Source: Lacisediminihabitans sp040549525 (GTDB lineage Bacteria; Actinomycetota; Actinomycetes; Actinomycetales; Microbacteriaceae). Taken from it: a stretch of DNA of 64,000 nt. How positions within the stretch are numbered: the stretch's first letter is position 1; each line of letters opens with the position of its first letter. The stretch is taken from contig NZ_JBEPTM010000001.1 in assembly GCF_040549525.1 (NCBI RefSeq), positions 186,001 to 250,000 of the forward strand, given 5' to 3'. This document shows positions 18,534 through 28,336 of the stretch, one piece after another. Made by a program: the position numbers and the translations under genes. The notes below the pieces were generated by a model, which searched no databases, was not told where the DNA came from, and saw only the letters and a list, made by a program, of their open reading frames with translations.

Positions 18534-19811
18534 CTAGCCGAGAGCCTTGATGTCGGTGACGACCTGGTTCCAGGAGTCATCGATGGACTGGGTGCCGGTC
18601 TCGACCCGGGTGAGGCCGTTCTGCACGGCGGTCATGATCGACCCGTACTGTGCACCCTTGAACGGGGTCACTTTCACCGCGTTGGCGCGATCGATGTAGA
18701 TCTTGCCGATCTCCGCGTCGTTGAAGAAGGTGTTCGTGGCTCCCGTGAGGGTCGGGTCGGTGTAGGCGGCGACCTGGCTCGGGAACGTGCCGGCGACCTT
18801 GAACGCCTTGATCTGCTGGGCGGGAGCGGTGATCCAGTCGGCGAGGGCCTTGGCCTCTGCGGTGTGCTTTCCCTGCGTCGGAACGAGCAGGTACGAGCCG
18901 CCCCAGTTTCCTCCGCCGTTCGGGAACACGTTGGCGATCTTCCAGTCGGTGAGCTTCGGGGTGTCGCCCTGGATCACTCCGAGCATCCATGCCGGGCAGA
19001 GCATCGTCGCGTAGGCGCCGTTGGCCATGCCGGCCGTCCAGTCGGCGCTCCACTGGGTGAGGTGCGATGACTCGGTCGAGCTCGCCTTCAGCACCGACTC
19101 GAAGGCCGTCTTGACGTCGGGGTTGGTGGCGGCGATGACCGTGCCGTCGTTCTTCTCGTAGAAATTCTTGTACTGGTTGGCGAGACCCTGGAAGGTGGCT
19201 CCGGCCGAGTCGAACCAGGCGGCACCGGTCTTGGCATCGGCGAAGGTCTTGCCGACCGAGTAATAGGTGTCCCAGCCGCCGGTGAGGAGCTTGGAGACGG
19301 CGGCTGGATCGGTCGGCAGGCCGGCCTTCGCGAAGAGGTCCGAGCGGTAGCAGATTGCCTCCGGGCCGATGTCTGTGCCGAGTCCGATCTGCTTTCCGCC
19401 GGCGACGCCGCCGGCGGTCTTCCAGCTCGAGTAGCGGTCCTTGTTGTCGCTCGAGGCGAGGTCGACGAACTTGTTGGCGTACTTGCGTACCTTGGGCATC
19501 CAGTCGCCGTCGACGGCCTCCACGTCACCGAGGCCGGAGCCGGCGGCGAGCTTGGTGAAGAGGTTGGTCTGCGCCGCATCCGATGTCGCCGCCTTGTTCT
19601 GCACGACCGTGATGTTCGGGTGGAGCTTGTGGTATTCGGCGAGGAGCGCGTCGTCGTAGCCGAAGTTGTTGAAGGTGGCGAGGGTCAGCGTGATCGGCTT
19701 GCTCGAGTCGGCTGCCGGGGTGCCGCCGGCCGAGCATCCGGTGGCGATGAGGGCGAATGCTGCTGCGCCAGCGATGGCGGCAACGGCTGTTGTGCGTCGT
19801 GAGAGTTTCAC
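18534..19811 (-). CDS. Sugar-binding lipoprotein, CebE-like
   Basis: About 425 aa, extracellular solute-binding protein family 1. The N-terminal KLSRR, hydrophobic stretch and lipobox LIATGCS show lipid anchoring at the outer face of the membrane. It delivers cellobiose-like sugars to the two permeases. GTG at 19811 is chosen because AAAGGAG sits 5 bases before it; the GTG at 19817 lies inside that ribosome site. First gene of the operon; paired CebR-type operators lie 44-81 bases upstream. Sugar identity is inferred from the operator and the beta-glucosidase. Confidence 0.88.
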   Translation of the reverse strand: MKLSRRTTAVAAIAGAAAFALIATGCSAGGTPAADSSKPITLTLATFNNFGYDDALLAEYHKLHPNITVVQNKAATSDAAQTNLFTKLAAGSGLGDVEAVDGDWMPKVRKYANKFVDLASSDNKDRYSSWKTAGGVAGGKQIGLGTDIGPEAICYRSDLFAKAGLPTDPAAVSKLLTGGWDTYYSVGKTFADAKTGAAWFDSAGATFQGLANQYKNFYEKNDGTVIAATNPDVKTAFESVLKASSTESSHLTQWSADWTAGMANGAYATMLCPAWMLGVIQGDTPKLTDWKIANVFPNGGGNWGGSYLLVPTQGKHTAEAKALADWITAPAQQIKAFKVAGTFPSQVAAYTDPTLTGATNTFFNDAEIGKIYIDRANAVKVTPFKGAQYGSIMTAVQNGLTRVETGTQSIDDSWNQVVTDIKALG

Positions 19812-19854
19812 GGTCACTCCTTTGTGTGCGTGGGAAGGGGTTGCTGGAGAAGCG

Positions 19855-19892
19855 TGGGAGCGCTCCCAAATCAGATTATGGGAGCGCTCCCA
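19855..19892 (-). promoter_or_regulatory. Two CebR/CelR operators (TGGGAGCGCTCCCA)
   Basis: The same perfect 14-bp palindrome occurs at 19855-19868 and 19879-19892, 24 bases apart centre to centre, upstream of the binding-protein gene. The sequence equals the published CebR/CelR operator. The pair should block transcription until cellobiose is present; a 24-bp spacing could let two dimers bind neighbouring helix turns. Confidence 0.92.
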
Positions 19893-20018
19893 CGCGAACG
19901 CGCTAACCCTACGCAGTAAGTCGGTGGGCTGTCAACAGCGGAAATGCGGCTCGGTGAAAATGCTGGTGAACCGGCCGTGCGCGCCGGGTCCCGGTGGCGG
20001 CCCCCGAAGCGCGCACGA

Positions 20019-20060
20019 CGAAGGGGCGGTATCCAGCGAGTGCTGGATACCACCCCTTCG
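20019..20060 (-). terminator. Strong hairpin behind the drug exporter gene
   Basis: Arms 20019-20037 and 20042-20060 pair over 19 bases with one mismatch (GAAGGGG and GGTATCCAGC on the left arm) around a GAGT loop, 14 bases past the exporter stop. No T-run follows. It should isolate the exporter from the ceb promoter next to it. Confidence 0.75.
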
Positions 20061-20073
20061 TGGGAAGCGAGGA

Positions 20074-22032
20074 TTAGACCTTCGGAGCGGATCCGACTCT
20101 GTCTTCGGCCGATCCGTCACCCGCGCGACCGCTGTCGCTGTCGCTGGCGCTGTCGCTGGCACTGTCGCTGTCGCGCGAGCTGGTGTCGGGCTCGAGCGGC
20201 GCGCCCATCATCTCGGCAGCCTGGGTGGCGAGGATCGCGGCGTCCTGATCGGCGACCTCCTGGATGGCCGACTTCTGACGAAGCGGTGTGGCCTTGAGGA
20301 AGAAGCTGAGGATGAACGCGGCGAGAACGACCACAAGGCTCACCCAGAAGCCGCGGACCATCGCGTCGGAGAAGCCGTTGAGGAACGGTGCCGCGAGCGC
20401 GTGGTTGGCGTTGTTGAGGAACGAGGTGTTGCCGTCGAGAGACGTGGTGGCGCCTCCGCCACCGGCGCTGCCCGGCGTGAACTTCGTCAGCACACTGTCA
20501 ACGATCTGGTGACGCTGGGTCGCGTTCGACAGGTCGACCTGAGCGGGCAGGTTCTGCGTGATCGGACCGACGATCGAGTCGTAGATCTTCGACATGATGC
20601 CCTTGTTGGCCGGTGCGTTGGCGATAGCCGGGTTGAGGGCTGCATCCAGAGCGGAGCGCAGGATACCCTTATCGCTGAAGTTGGCTTTGATCGCCCCACC
20701 GACGACGCTGAAGACCACCGAGAAGATCACGGCGACACCGAGCGTTCCGCCGACCTGGCGGAAGAAGGTGGACGACGAGGTCGCCACACCGATATCGCGC
20801 GGTCCCACCGAGTTCTGGCTTGCGATGGTGAGCGTCTGCATCAGCTGGCCGAGGCCGAGACCCACCAGCAGCATCGCGCCGGCCAGCACGAGATAGTTCG
20901 TGTCGGCCTTGATGGTGGTGAAGAGCAGGAAGCCGAGCACCATGAATCCGGTGCCGATGATCGGGAAGATCTTGTAGCGGCCCGTGCGGGAGATGAGCTG
21001 GCCGCTCACGATCGAGGAGATCATCAGACCGAGGATCATCGGAAGCAGCTGGAAGCCACTCTCGGTCGGGGTCGAGCCCTTCACGAGCTGGAGGTAGAGC
21101 GGCACCGTGGAGATCGCGCCGAACATACCGAAACCGACGAGCACACCCAGGATCGTGGCGACCGAGAAGGTCGGCGACCTGAACAGCTTGAGCGGGATGA
21201 GGGCGTCATCCCCCATCATGCGCTCGGCAACGATAAAGGAGATGATTCCGAGCCCGCCGACGATGTAGCAGGCGATCGCCCCGCCGGAAGCCCAGCCCCA
21301 GTCGCGGCCCTGCTCGGCGACGAGCAGCAGGGGAGCGACGGCCATGATCACGGTTGTGGCGCCCCACCAGTCGATGCGCACGCGGCGATTGATGCTGCGC
21401 TTCGGCAGGTGAAGGAACCGCAGCACCATTCCGAGGGCGATGATGCCGATCGGGATGTTGATCAGGAAGACCCAGCGCCATCCGTCGATGAAGAGGATGA
21501 AGGGAGCCCCGGCGAACAGTCCGCCGATGAGCGGGCCGATGACGCTCGAGATGCCGAACACGGCGAGGAAGTAGCCCTGGTACTTTGCTCGCTCGCGGGG
21601 GGCGAGCATGTCGCCCATGATGGCGAGCGGCAGCGCCATGAGGCCACCGGCACCGATACCCTGGATCGCCCGGAATCCGGCGAGCTCGAGGATCGAGGTC
21701 GAGAAGCCAGAGGCAACGGAGCCGACGATGAACACAGAGATCGCGAAGATGAAAAGGGGGCGGCGCCCGAAGATGTCGGAGAGCTTGCCGTAGATCGGGG
21801 TCGCGATCGTCGAGACGATCAGGTAGGCGGTGGTCACCCACGCCTGCTGGCTCAGGCCATCGAGGTCATCCGCGATGGTGCGGATGGAGGTGCCGACCAC
21901 GGTCTGGTCGAGGGCGGACAAGAACATGCCGGCCATGAGGCCGTAGAGCACGAAGAGGATCTGGCGGTGAGTCATGATCCCCCCAGACTCGTGGACCTCT
22001 TTGGCCCGGGTTGCTGCGTCGACGCGTGACAT
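20074..22032 (-). CDS. DHA2-family multidrug efflux MFS transporter
   Basis: 652 aa, 14 predicted membrane helices, EmrB/QacA type. Motif C-like SALDQTVVGTSIRTIADDL in helix 1, motif A GKLSDIFGRRPLF, and the antiporter segment VIGPLIGGLFAG. A large extracytoplasmic loop lies near residues 475-560. The C-terminal cytoplasmic tail carries an acidic Ser/Asp/Ala stretch (DSDSASDSASDSDSG), encoded by near-identical GCTGTCGCT codons. Drug/proton antiport is the family role; the substrate is unknown. ATG at 22032 follows GAGGAACC. The inverted repeat GCCACTG/CAGTGGC (22075-22104) in its promoter region could be an operator. Confidence 0.9.
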   Translation of the reverse strand: MSRVDAATRAKEVHESGGIMTHRQILFVLYGLMAGMFLSALDQTVVGTSIRTIADDLDGLSQQAWVTTAYLIVSTIATPIYGKLSDIFGRRPLFIFAISVFIVGSVASGFSTSILELAGFRAIQGIGAGGLMALPLAIMGDMLAPRERAKYQGYFLAVFGISSVIGPLIGGLFAGAPFILFIDGWRWVFLINIPIGIIALGMVLRFLHLPKRSINRRVRIDWWGATTVIMAVAPLLLVAEQGRDWGWASGGAIACYIVGGLGIISFIVAERMMGDDALIPLKLFRSPTFSVATILGVLVGFGMFGAISTVPLYLQLVKGSTPTESGFQLLPMILGLMISSIVSGQLISRTGRYKIFPIIGTGFMVLGFLLFTTIKADTNYLVLAGAMLLVGLGLGQLMQTLTIASQNSVGPRDIGVATSSSTFFRQVGGTLGVAVIFSVVFSVVGGAIKANFSDKGILRSALDAALNPAIANAPANKGIMSKIYDSIVGPITQNLPAQVDLSNATQRHQIVDSVLTKFTPGSAGGGGATTSLDGNTSFLNNANHALAAPFLNGFSDAMVRGFWVSLVVVLAAFILSFFLKATPLRQKSAIQEVADQDAAILATQAAEMMGAPLEPDTSSRDSDSASDSASDSDSGRAGDGSAEDRVGSAPKV

Positions 22033-22196
22033 GGTTCCTCGATCTTTAAGGCGGTGGGTGAGTTAACGAAAATGGCCACTGAGGAACACGCGTCCGACAG
22101 TGGCAGAAAATCTTGCGTGGTCTGCAAAGTTACACCCACGGCAAGCCTCATGCAAGTCACGGGGCACCCAGAAACATCGCGGCTACTATCGGGGGA

Positions 22197-22988
22197 ATGT
22201 CGCGCCGCTCTTTCCACAGCTCTCTTGTCGCGGTCGTCGCGCTCACTGCCCTGATGAGCCTGGCTTCCTGCGTGGCCGCGCCGGGGAACATCCCCACCCA
22301 CAGCACGTCGCCGCGGCCCATGTCCAGCACGGTTCCGGGGCCCACCCCGACCCCGATTCCCACCTTCGACAGTCGGGCGTTGTCGATCGACGACGCGACG
22401 AGCCTCTGGGTTGTCGTGGACAAAGTGCGGTCGCTTCAACCCGCGTCGTTTGTTCCTCCGGACCTGGTGCTTCCGTCGGTTCCGCATATCTCGAGCAGCG
22501 CGTCCTCCGTGATGCGGGCCGAAGCGGCCACGGCACTCCAGTCGATGTTCGCCGCGGCCGCGGCCGAGGGTTCCGGTGCCATGCAGATCCAGAACGCCTA
22601 CCGCTCCTTCGTCGTGCAGACGAACACCCACAATTCGTTGGTGCGCAGCCTCGGAGAGGCCACGGCCGATGCCCAGAGTGCGCGTCCGGGGTACAGCGAG
22701 CACCAGACCGGTCTCGCCGTCGACATTGCGGCGTCCCCGAGCCGATGCGACATCCAGGCCTGTTTCGGCGAGACGCCCCAGGGAATCTGGCTAGCCGCAA
22801 ACGCTTACCGCTTCGGGTTCGTGCTGCGCTATCCGCCGGACAAGAGCGCGGTCACGGGCTATGTCTATGAACCGTGGCACTACCGGTATGTCGGGGCCGC
22901 GCTCGCCACAGAGCTGCATGAATCTGGTCCGACTACTCTCGAGGAGTTCTTCGAACTTCCGGGGGCGCCAGACTACGACGACGAGTGA
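22197..22988 (+). CDS. D-alanyl-D-alanine carboxypeptidase, VanY/M15 family, lipoprotein
   Basis: 263 aa. Trims terminal D-Ala from peptidoglycan stem peptides. The signal peptide ends in a lipobox (LMSLASC), followed by a Pro/Ser/Thr linker. Zinc ligands: His in GYSEHQTG and Asp in AVDIA, and the second His in EPWHYRYVG; the catalytic Glu is in the same EPWH motif. ATG at 22197 follows GGGGGA and a TACTAT -10-like box at about 22183, so the leader is very short. It converges with the L,D-transpeptidase gene, giving two peptidoglycan enzymes side by side. Confidence 0.9.
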   Translation: MSRRSFHSSLVAVVALTALMSLASCVAAPGNIPTHSTSPRPMSSTVPGPTPTPIPTFDSRALSIDDATSLWVVVDKVRSLQPASFVPPDLVLPSVPHISSSASSVMRAEAATALQSMFAAAAAEGSGAMQIQNAYRSFVVQTNTHNSLVRSLGEATADAQSARPGYSEHQTGLAVDIAASPSRCDIQACFGETPQGIWLAANAYRFGFVLRYPPDKSAVTGYVYEPWHYRYVGAALATELHESGPTTLEEFFELPGAPDYDDE

Positions 22989-23000
22989 GGTGCCCAGAGC

Positions 23001-23016
23001 GGCCCGCGCCCGGGCC
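23001..23016. terminator. Small GC hairpin between convergent genes
   Basis: GGCCCG and CGGGCC pair around a CGCC loop in the 40-base gap between the two convergent cell-wall genes. It is short and lacks T-runs, so its role as a two-way terminator is a guess. Confidence 0.4.
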
Positions 23017-23028
23017 AAGCGTGACCGG

Positions 23029-23655
23029 TCAGCCTCGAACAGTGACGAGCGTGCCGACTGGCGCCCAGCCGAACAGCGCGGTGATAACGGCGAGCGGAAC
23101 ATGGACGCAACCGTGGGAGCCCTGGGTCTTATAGAGGTCACTGCCGTAGGGGAATGTCTGCCACGAGGCGTCGTGGAACCCGATACCCCCATCGAAGGGC
23201 ATCCAGTACTTCACCGGATCGTTCCATGGGCCGTTCACGTCGTGGCCGGCGAGCACGGTGTTGCGGCTCTTGCCGGTGATGTGGGAAGTGCCGAGCGGGG
23301 TCGCGTAGTGCACGTTCGTTATCGCCGATGCGCCGGTCGTGATGGGGCTGTCGGTGAGAAGAGCCTCACCGGTGCACGCCCAGAGGTGCTGCTGTCCGAT
23401 GCTGATGTAGATGTGCTTGATGCCTGCCGGCGTTCCGGCACAGGGCGCGGGAGCCGGAGGCGCGGCAACCACTGCTTTGGCGACCGGAGCGGGAGTCGAC
23501 GACGGCGCGGGGGCAGCGTGCGTTGCAGACGTCGTGGGGGCTGGCGTGGTCGATGCCGCGTTGTGCGTGGCGCTGCTGCAGCCCACGAGGGCGATCGCGA
23601 CGCTCACCGTTCCGGCGATCGCGGCGATGTTTCGCAGGTTGATCAATTTTTTCAT
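23029..23655 (-). CDS. L,D-transpeptidase (YkuD domain), lipoprotein
   Basis: 208 aa. Forms 3-3 cross-links or attaches proteins in peptidoglycan, outside the membrane. Seen: signal peptide with lipobox (AIALVGCSS), an Ala/Pro/Thr linker (about residues 25-70), then the YkuD domain ending in the catalytic motif GSHGCVHVP with Cys183; the conserved upstream His is in GFHDASW. ATG at 23655 follows AAGGACTGCTG. The domain is compact, without peptidoglycan-binding repeats. Confidence 0.9.
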   Translation of the reverse strand: MKKLINLRNIAAIAGTVSVAIALVGCSSATHNAASTTPAPTTSATHAAPAPSSTPAPVAKAVVAAPPAPAPCAGTPAGIKHIYISIGQQHLWACTGEALLTDSPITTGASAITNVHYATPLGTSHITGKSRNTVLAGHDVNGPWNDPVKYWMPFDGGIGFHDASWQTFPYGSDLYKTQGSHGCVHVPLAVITALFGWAPVGTLVTVRG

Positions 23656-23762
23656 CAGCAGTCCTTGCACTCACCCGTGATGTGCCCATCACCTCGGCAT
23701 CACATAACATAACTCCTCGAAGCTGGTCGTTGGCAGACCTTCTCGCTTGTCGCCCACGATGT

Positions 23763-23795
23763 GCCCTCTCCCCGGGAGCCTGTTTCCGGGAGGGC
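23763..23795 (-). terminator. Hairpin behind pgm
   Basis: GCCCTCTC (23763-23770) pairs with GGGAGGGC (23788-23795) 10 bases past the phosphoglucomutase stop. Probable terminator; no long T-run. Confidence 0.55.
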
Positions 23796-23804
23796 ATCGG
23801 TTCG

Positions 23805-25424
<1,620 letters not shown>

Positions 25425-25468
25425 GCGCCAAGTCTGTCATCCGGTGGCCTTCTGGTCAGAGTCTCTTC

Positions 25469-25559
25469 GCATAACTCCGGCAATATTTGTGGCGCCCGGC
25501 GGCTCGCCCCCCACCACAAGGCTGACTCGCCGCCATCCCTCACGCCGCAGGAGTTATGC
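25469..25559. repeat. 91-bp palindromic element with 10-bp terminal inverted repeats
   Basis: GCATAACTCC (25469-25478) and GGAGTTATGC (25550-25559) are perfect inverted ends. Inside, TTTGTGG and CCACAAG form a second, near-perfect inverted pair and GGCGG/CCGCC a third. It fills most of the gap between pgm and the prephenate dehydratase gene. It may be a MITE-like repeat or a structured RNA/terminator unit; only one copy is in this window. Confidence 0.6.
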
Positions 25560-25587
25560 CCGGGGGTGAGCCAATAAGCTCGGCGCT

Positions 25588-26523
25588 ATGCCGCATCCGA
25601 CGAACGCCGACGACACCTACTCGTACCTTGGCCCCGCTGGCACCTTCACCGAGGCCGCGCTCGCCCAGGTTGCGGATGCCGCGGGCAAGACCTGGCAGCC
25701 GGTCAACAACGTCGGCCAGGCCCTCGACGACGTCGTCTCTGGGCGCAGCACAGCGGCGATGATCGCGATCGAGAACTCGATCGAAGGCGGGGTGAGTGCG
25801 AGCCAGGATGCGCTCGCCAGCATCCCGAACCTGCGCATCATCGGCGAGTACCTCGTTCCGGTGAATTTCGTGCTCGTGGCGCGTCCCGGCACGCGCTTGC
25901 AGGATGTGCGGGTCGTCAACGCGCACCCGGTCGCCTATGCGCAGTGCCACCTCTGGCTCGACGCGACCCTGCCGGAGCACGGCCACCTCCCGGCCACCTC
26001 CAACGTCGCCGCAGCGGCCTCCCTGCTGTCGGACACGACGGCGGATGCCGCGATCGCCCCTCCCGGAATCACCGACCACTACCCGCTCGACGTGCTCGCC
26101 CGCGAGATCGGCGACAACCCCCATGCCGTCACCCGCTTCGTGCTGGTGAGCCGCACGACCCGACTGCCGGTGCCGACCGGGTCGGACAAGACCAGCGTGA
26201 TCGTGGAGTTGCCGGATGACACGGCCGGGCGGCTGCTCGAGATGCTCGAGCAGTTCGCCACCCGCGGGGTCAACATGAGCCTGCTCGCCTCCCGCCCGAT
26301 CGGCGACGCCCTCGGGCGCTACCGTTTCGTGATCGACCTCGACGGCCACCTCCATGACGAGCGGGTGGCGGATGCCCTGCTCGGGCTCAAACGATTCAGT
26401 CCGAACGTGACCTTCCTCGGGTCGTATCCTCGCGCCGACAAACTGGCCATCACGGTGACTCCGCGCTACGACGATCGGGCCTTCACCGCCGCCCGCGAGT
26501 GGCTCGAGTCGCTCGAGTCCTAA
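25588..26523 (+). CDS. pheA: Prephenate dehydratase
   Basis: 311 aa. Converts prephenate to phenylpyruvate in phenylalanine synthesis. The periplasmic-binding-like catalytic domain holds YLGPAGTFTEAAL, IENSIEGGVS and the TRF motif (Thr182-Phe184). The C-terminal ACT domain (about 203-285) reads DDTAGRLLEML and SLLASRPIG, where most enzymes have GALV and ESRP, the phenylalanine-binding motifs; feedback control could be altered. ATG at 25588. Monocistronic. Confidence 0.93.
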   Translation: MPHPTNADDTYSYLGPAGTFTEAALAQVADAAGKTWQPVNNVGQALDDVVSGRSTAAMIAIENSIEGGVSASQDALASIPNLRIIGEYLVPVNFVLVARPGTRLQDVRVVNAHPVAYAQCHLWLDATLPEHGHLPATSNVAAAASLLSDTTADAAIAPPGITDHYPLDVLAREIGDNPHAVTRFVLVSRTTRLPVPTGSDKTSVIVELPDDTAGRLLEMLEQFATRGVNMSLLASRPIGDALGRYRFVIDLDGHLHDERVADALLGLKRFSPNVTFLGSYPRADKLAITVTPRYDDRAFTAAREWLESLES

Positions 26524-26603
26524 GCGGTCCGGGTATCACGGGCGGCACTGCTCTGGCGGCTCGGCGTAGTGACGATCGCTCGAGAATCGAGCATGATGGG
26601 GGC

Positions 26604-27065
26604 ATGGAGAGCGAATCACCGTCGATCGACCCTCGCTACCGGCCGGAGTTCCAGCGGGGGTATCGAGGGTCAGTGGCGCCGGTCCCTCTCGTCGCGACAC
26701 CGCGAGGGGAAGAGCCGGCCAAGGTCGGGATGCCGCCGATAGCGCCAGTGGCTTTCGAATCCGCGGTCGACCCGACGGTGGTCGACCCGGAGGTCGGCGA
26801 GCCGGAGCCGTTCCTGCGGAGTCGAAACCCCTACGTTTTCGCGATCCCGATCGTTGCGATCGTGTTCGTCATCTTCGGCACCGGGCTGCTGGTCTCCCAG
26901 TTCGTCTGGTCGTACTCCGGCGCCTTCGGGTCCGACAATTCCATCGAGAGGCGATTCAGCGGTGTGCTCTCATACGTCTTCGCGGCCCCGCTCGTCACCG
27001 TTGGCTTGGGCTCCCTGGTCGGATACGGATTCTGGCTCGCGGTGCGAAGGGGCCAGCGCCCATGA
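26604..27065 (+). CDS. Hypothetical protein with two membrane helices
   Basis: 153 aa. A Pro-rich, acidic cytoplasmic N terminus (residues 1-75) is followed by two membrane segments (about 80-105 FAIPIVAIVFVIFGTGLLVSQF and 125-148 FAAPLVTVGLGSLVGYGFW). ATG at 26604. Its stop overlaps the start of the next membrane protein (ATGA), suggesting a two-subunit membrane pair. No family recognised. Confidence 0.7.
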   Translation: MESESPSIDPRYRPEFQRGYRGSVAPVPLVATPRGEEPAKVGMPPIAPVAFESAVDPTVVDPEVGEPEPFLRSRNPYVFAIPIVAIVFVIFGTGLLVSQFVWSYSGAFGSDNSIERRFSGVLSYVFAAPLVTVGLGSLVGYGFWLAVRRGQRP

Positions 27066-27340
27066 GAGCCGCGGAACGCGTGCTCATCGCGAGCGTCGGG
27101 ATCCTTCTCGTGGGCGCAATGGCACTCTCTTGGTACAACGCGAATTCTCCGCAGAGGTTCAGCAACACCGACTCCGAGGTGCCTTGGCCGCTGGTCTGGG
27201 CGCAGATCGCGTCATCGGCGGCGTCGATCTTCGCCCTCGTCGGCCTCGCCTCGGCCGCCGGGATCCTCTTCCTGCGCGCCGTCCGATGGACCGTCGGGAG
27301 CCCCGACGAGGCTGACCCTACGCCGGAACCTTCACCGTGA
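27062..27340 (+). CDS. Hypothetical small membrane protein
   Basis: 92 aa, two membrane helices (about 6-25 and 48-75) with a short polar loop containing NANSPQRFSNTDSE between them. Coupled to the upstream gene by ATGA. Its 3' end overlaps the convergent lipid kinase gene by 23 bases. Function unknown; likely a partner of the preceding membrane protein. Confidence 0.65.
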   Translation: MRAAERVLIASVGILLVGAMALSWYNANSPQRFSNTDSEVPWPLVWAQIASSAASIFALVGLASAAGILFLRAVRWTVGSPDEADPTPEPSP

Positions 27341-28298
27341 GCGCCCCGGGGTCCACCCAGGCGTGCACGGACTTGGCCTCACCGAACTCGTCGCCGTCGA
27401 GCTGGAACTCCTGGGGCTGCTCCACCGTCATACGCAGGTCTGTGCCGGTCGCGTAGAGCACGTCCTTCACGTCGGAGGTCAGGTCGATGATCGACCGGCC
27501 GAGCGTGCTCTTGCGCAGCACGCCGTTCTCCCAGGCCACCTTGTTCCACACCTTCACCCAGCCGAACGGCCCGCTCGGCTTGAGCGCGGCGATGTCGAGC
27601 ACGCCGTCGTCGGGCTTCGCGTCCGGCATCAGCAGGATGCCTCCGGGCAGGGCCCCGCAGTTGCCGACGATGATCGTGTGAACGCTCGTCGTGCGCTCCG
27701 GCGCCCCGTCGATGCTGAAGCGCAATTTCACGGGCTTGAGGTCGGGCAGGGCACGCACTCCGGCATCGATGTAGGCGAGCCATCCGACCGCCTTCTTGAG
27801 CTTGGGGTTCGTGAGCGCGATCATCTTCGCATCGAGGCCGAGGCCCGCCATCACGAGGAAGGCGTGCTCTTCCGAAGTGCCGTCGGCCCGTTCGATCTCG
27901 GCTATCCCCACGTCGATGTGGCGGTCGACCCCGGTGAACGCAGCACCGATCGACGCGACCTGGTCGGTGAGCGGCAGCTCGAGGTTGCGGGCGAGCAGGT
28001 TGCCGGTGCCGGAGGGGATGAGAGCGATCGGCACCCCGGAGTCACGCAAGGCCTCGGCCACCCCGCGGACGGTGCCGTCCCCGCCGGCGGCGAGCACGAC
28101 TGCGGCGCCCTGGTCGAGCGCCGTCTTCGTCACGCTCTGCCCGGCATCCTCCACCGAAGTGGGATACCACTGGGTCGTGCCCCAGCCGGCAGCCGCCTCG
28201 GCCTCGGCGACATCCGCCTCCAGCCTCGCCAGGTCCACCTTGATCGGGTTGTAGATGACGGCGGCATGGTGGTCTTCGGGCTGCGGGGCGGCGGTCAC
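27318..28298 (-). CDS. Diacylglycerol/lipid kinase family protein
   Basis: 326 aa, DAGK catalytic fold. The ATP-binding motif AAGGDGTVRGVAEAL is at about residues 69-84; IPSGTGNLLARNLELP and GLGLDAKMIA are the further family motifs. N-terminal AAVIYNPIKVDLARLE matches the first strand. It probably phosphorylates diacylglycerol or a related lipid at the membrane. GTG start at 28298. Convergent 23-base overlap with the small membrane protein gene. Confidence 0.9.
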   Translation of the reverse strand: MTAAPQPEDHHAAVIYNPIKVDLARLEADVAEAEAAAGWGTTQWYPTSVEDAGQSVTKTALDQGAAVVLAAGGDGTVRGVAEALRDSGVPIALIPSGTGNLLARNLELPLTDQVASIGAAFTGVDRHIDVGIAEIERADGTSEEHAFLVMAGLGLDAKMIALTNPKLKKAVGWLAYIDAGVRALPDLKPVKLRFSIDGAPERTTSVHTIIVGNCGALPGGILLMPDAKPDDGVLDIAALKPSGPFGWVKVWNKVAWENGVLRKSTLGRSIIDLTSDVKDVLYATGTDLRMTVEQPQEFQLDGDEFGEAKSVHAWVDPGALTVKVPA

Positions 28299-28336
28299 GT
28301 GCTCTACGGTACGGCATTGCTCAATAGACTGGAGGG

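Noticed and set aside
19666..22029. 787-codon plus-strand frame antisense to the drug exporter
   Set aside because: The exporter on the other strand has full MFS motifs; the plus frame is low-complexity Glu/Arg/His and runs through the ceb operators and terminator.
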